Shown here: piece by piece, positions 15,250-17,016 of the stretch
Position numbering within the stretch: the stretch's first letter is position 1
Layout: each line of letters opens with the position of its first letter
Assembly (NCBI GenBank): GCA_014730235.1
Contig: WJIO01000386.1
Location: forward strand, 1 to 17,016
Direction of reading: 5' to 3'
Length of the DNA stretch: 17,016 nucleotides
DNA from: Candidatus Poribacteria bacterium
GTDB lineage: Bacteria > Poribacteria > DTPJ01 > WJIO01
Made by a program: the position numbers and the translations under genes
Notes under the pieces: generated by a model
Told to the model about the DNA's origin: nothing
What the model saw: only the letters and a program-made list of their open reading frames with translations
The model's database searches: none

Positions 15250-16653
15250 TTACCTTCTTAAATAATCAGCAGGTGGCTCTATACGAGTTTTTATATGTTC
15301 GTCCAGCATACCGGAGAGCCTTGTGGTTATTTCTCCATATCCTTCTTTATTTGCCACATTGATAATTTCATCCGGGTCATTTTTAAGATCAGCCAGGAAT
15401 ATATCCTTTTCATCATATGAAATGATCTTTCCATCAATCCTTACGTTTCTGTCCAGTCGATATTCAGATGTTCTTATACAGCTTCGACGGGGCCAGCCTT
15501 TATTATCGTAATATTTACCAAAGTTCAGATTTGGAAAAGCCGCGCTGTCAGGATATCCAAATCCAATAGTGGAATATATGGCTTCAGACGAGTCATCAGC
15601 TATCAGGTCTCGGCCTTTAAACTGTGCGGGAGAATCTATACCTGTCAGATTAAACAGAGTTCGGGCCATGCTAAGGGGTTCACATATACCATCTTCTATT
15701 TTTCCACCACCAATTGTTCCTGGCCATGATATTATCAACGGCACTCTATGAACCTGTGGAGCGAAAACATGCTTTGCATATAGACCATTTTCACCCAGAG
15801 ACGCACCGTGATCCGCGCCGAAAACGATTATGGTATTTTCAAGCTGATTTGTCCTTCTCAGTTGTTCTAATACCTGACCAATCTGGGAATCAATCCAGGA
15901 CACCAGGCCGTAATAATAAACCTGGGCCAGATAAATCTGCCGGGATGTCATTTTCTCCGCATTTATAACCTGGGCAAAGCGTCTCTCAAATTGGCTTGGT
16001 GTGCCTCTATGTTCTATGACATCAGGAAAGGAAATTCCCTGATACATGGTATCATAAGGCGGTCTGGGAAATACCGGCGTATGAGGCTGAAGATAGGATA
16101 ACCTCACCAGATACGGTTCCTGAGCCGTTTCTATCCAATTTATGGCGTTTTCAGTCAGCTTTTCCGGCGGATAAGGTTTGTCTGCCGGATAGTGACCACC
16201 AATTACTGTGGGTACATCGCCGGAATTTATAATATCTAAATCCTCCCGGTCAATATCTTCATAAAGCTTTCCCATTCCTGCCCCTTCGGAATTACGATAC
16301 TGCCAGGGCTGCATCTCTCTGGGGATATGGAGTTTCCCAAAATCGGCTGTATCATAACCATTTTCTGCAAAAACCTGGGGAAAAGTCAGATATTCACCAT
16401 TAAGCCTGAAATTGGGCCAGTGTCCTTCGTTGTGGTAAACTCCTGTATCTTCAGGATAAAGACCCGTCAACACACTCATACGGGATGATACGCAAACAGG
16501 CGAATTGCAGAAGCAGTTGCTGAATATTACACCGGAATCGGCCAGTTGATCCAGATTTGGTGTTTTCATATCGGCATGCTGGTTGCCGTAACAACCTATA
16601 GCGTCAGCTCTAAGTTCATCGCAGTATATCCATATAACATTGGGTTTTGACAT
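15250..16653 (-). CDS. Sulfatase-family hydrolase with Cys-x-Ser-x-Arg active site
   Basis: A 467-residue sulfatase (PF00884). The core active-site sequence is C54-V-S-S-R58 followed by TG at 63-64. Cys54 would be oxidised to formylglycine, but the usual Pro of CxPxR is Ser56 here. Other sulfatase features are normal: CDELRADAIGCYG (11-23), GKLH (106-109), QPHTP (189-193), ADHG (280-283) and KH (294-295). There is no signal peptide, so it is predicted to be cytoplasmic and to act on an imported sulfate ester or to belong to a phosphonate/phosphate esterase branch. No dedicated formylglycine-generating enzyme or sulfatase-maturing radical SAM is in the window. An AAAGGA ribosome site precedes the ATG, and MITE copy 3 begins only 54 bp upstream of the start. 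Confidence 0.88.
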   Translation of the reverse strand: MSKPNVIWIYCDELRADAIGCYGNQHADMKTPNLDQLADSGVIFSNCFCNSPVCVSSRMSVLTGLYPEDTGVYHNEGHWPNFRLNGEYLTFPQVFAENGYDTADFGKLHIPREMQPWQYRNSEGAGMGKLYEDIDREDLDIINSGDVPTVIGGHYPADKPYPPEKLTENAINWIETAQEPYLVRLSYLQPHTPVFPRPPYDTMYQGISFPDVIEHRGTPSQFERRFAQVINAEKMTSRQIYLAQVYYYGLVSWIDSQIGQVLEQLRRTNQLENTIIVFGADHGASLGENGLYAKHVFAPQVHRVPLIISWPGTIGGGKIEDGICEPLSMARTLFNLTGIDSPAQFKGRDLIADDSSEAIYSTIGFGYPDSAAFPNLNFGKYYDNKGWPRRSCIRTSEYRLDRNVRIDGKIISYDEKDIFLADLKNDPDEIINVANKEGYGEITTRLSGMLDEHIKTRIEPPADYLRR

Positions 16654-16706
16654 GATTATATAATCCTTTGTTAGATCATTTCATTGGCCGGTAAAAATAT
16701 ATAGAT

Positions 16707-16879
16707 GTAATCGTTAAAAAATGAAAAATGTGTTTAGGAAATACCTTTATAATGATGCTAAATTACAAAATTTGTCATTCCTGCGAAAGCAGGAATCCAG
16801 AAAAAACATTATCCTGGGAGACTGGATTCCTGCTTTCGCAGGAATGACAACTAAATTATATCCATTTTTTAACGATTAC
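16707..16879 (+). mobile_element. MITE-like element, copy 3, long form (173 bp)
   Basis: The element has terminal repeats matching at 18 of 19 bp (GTAATCGTTAAAAAATG...), the same arms as copy 2, and no coding frame. It is 49 bp longer than copy 2, and all of the extra length lies in the central palindrome (16772-16850). It lies directly upstream of the first sulfatase gene, so any promoter for that gene must be in the 53-nt spacer or in the element itself. No clear target duplication is seen. Confidence 0.8.
16772..16850. repeat. Long perfect palindrome inside MITE copy 3
   Basis: A perfect 29-bp inverted repeat (16772-16800 against 16822-16850) flanks a 21-nt loop. Each arm contains its own 20-bp palindrome: ATTCCTGCGAAAGCAGGAAT (16777-16796) and its complement with a TTTC loop (16826-16845). 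The DNA or RNA could therefore fold as one long stem or as two short hairpins. Confidence 0.85.
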
Positions 16880-16882
16880 TAT

Positions 16883-16930
16883 TACACAAAATAGTATTGT
16901 AATTATACCAAGTCAAAGGTATTTTGTGTA
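16883..16930. repeat. Inverted repeat in the right-edge intergenic region
   Basis: TACACAAAATA (16883-16893) and its exact complement TATTTTGTGTA (16920-16930) are separated by 26 nt. A second, shorter pair, ATACC (16905-16909) and GGTAT (16918-16922), overlaps the right arm and would compete with it. It starts 4 bp beyond MITE copy 3. The remainder of the edge (16931-17016) shows no gene; a TTGACT at 16951 could be a -35 box for a gene beyond the window, but its -10 is poor. Confidence 0.4.
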
Positions 16931-17016
16931 TGGATTTTTTGAGAATCTACTTGACTTTTACACTGTTTTCTGTTTCAATTTATCTACCGACCGGGATATA
17001 GTATTCAGAATATTTA

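Noticed and set aside
16680-16706. Outward promoter in MITE copy 3 driving the first sulfatase gene.
   Set aside because: The best boxes on the minus strand (ATGACA and CATTAT, 18-nt spacing) are poor, and no better pair was found in the 53-nt spacer, so I did not annotate one.
16707-16879. Repeats as a CRISPR array.
   Set aside because: The three copies are kilobases apart, palindromic, and bounded by terminal inverted repeats; there are no regular spacers and no cas genes.

Overview
This is an AT-rich bacterial window that looks like chromosome from an uncultivated or little-studied lineage. The protein cut off at the left edge ends in a type A type-IX-secretion sorting domain. That domain is typical of Bacteroidetes and related FCB-type phyla, and also occurs in candidate phyla such as Poribacteria or KSB1. 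The tandem alkaline-phosphatase-superfamily 'sulfatases', the short ceramidase-family protein and the Tat-tagged DUF362 protein fit the same kind of genome, but I cannot place the phylum from this sequence alone.

Left region, plus strand (1-5379): the 3' end of a secreted T9SS-type protein; a large UPF0182 membrane protein with a very good sigma70-type promoter; a 143-bp MITE-like element; and an ABC1/UbiB-family atypical kinase. Centre, minus strand (5388-8107): a small coiled-coil protein convergent with the UbiB gene, then a two-gene operon in which a DUF362 protein precedes an AmmeMemoRadiSam-type radical SAM protein. Both proteins of that pair begin with a consensus twin-arginine signal, and the radical SAM gene starts at TTG.

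Right region, minus strand (8483-16653): seven genes in one direction with gaps of 92, 61 and 21 nt and then overlaps of 4, 4 and 8 nt. In transcription order they are a sulfatase with a Cys-x-Ser-x-Arg active site, a sulfatase homologue whose formylglycine position is Thr, a patatin-like lipase, an M14 zinc carboxypeptidase, a neutral-ceramidase-family protein, a lone ABC ATPase lacking the switch histidine, and a type 4 uracil-DNA glycosylase. None has a visible signal peptide, so this looks like a cytoplasmic hydrolase cluster, possibly for a sulfated or phosphorylated lipid or peptide conjugate. The substrate is unknown.

Three copies of one MITE-like family sit in the three long intergenic gaps (3427-3569, 8321-8444, 16707-16879), all in the same orientation. 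They share 16-19-bp terminal inverted repeats and an internal palindrome. The third copy carries a perfect 29-bp inverted repeat. The other two carry a 30-nt hairpin that matches, to within 1 or 2 bases, the product of a 49-bp deletion between two ATTCCTGC direct repeats in the long form. This is the clearest structure in the window not explained by genes. The best protein-level oddities are the Thr-type sulfatase homologue, the ABC ATPase without its H-loop histidine, and the Tat-signal radical SAM/DUF362 pair.
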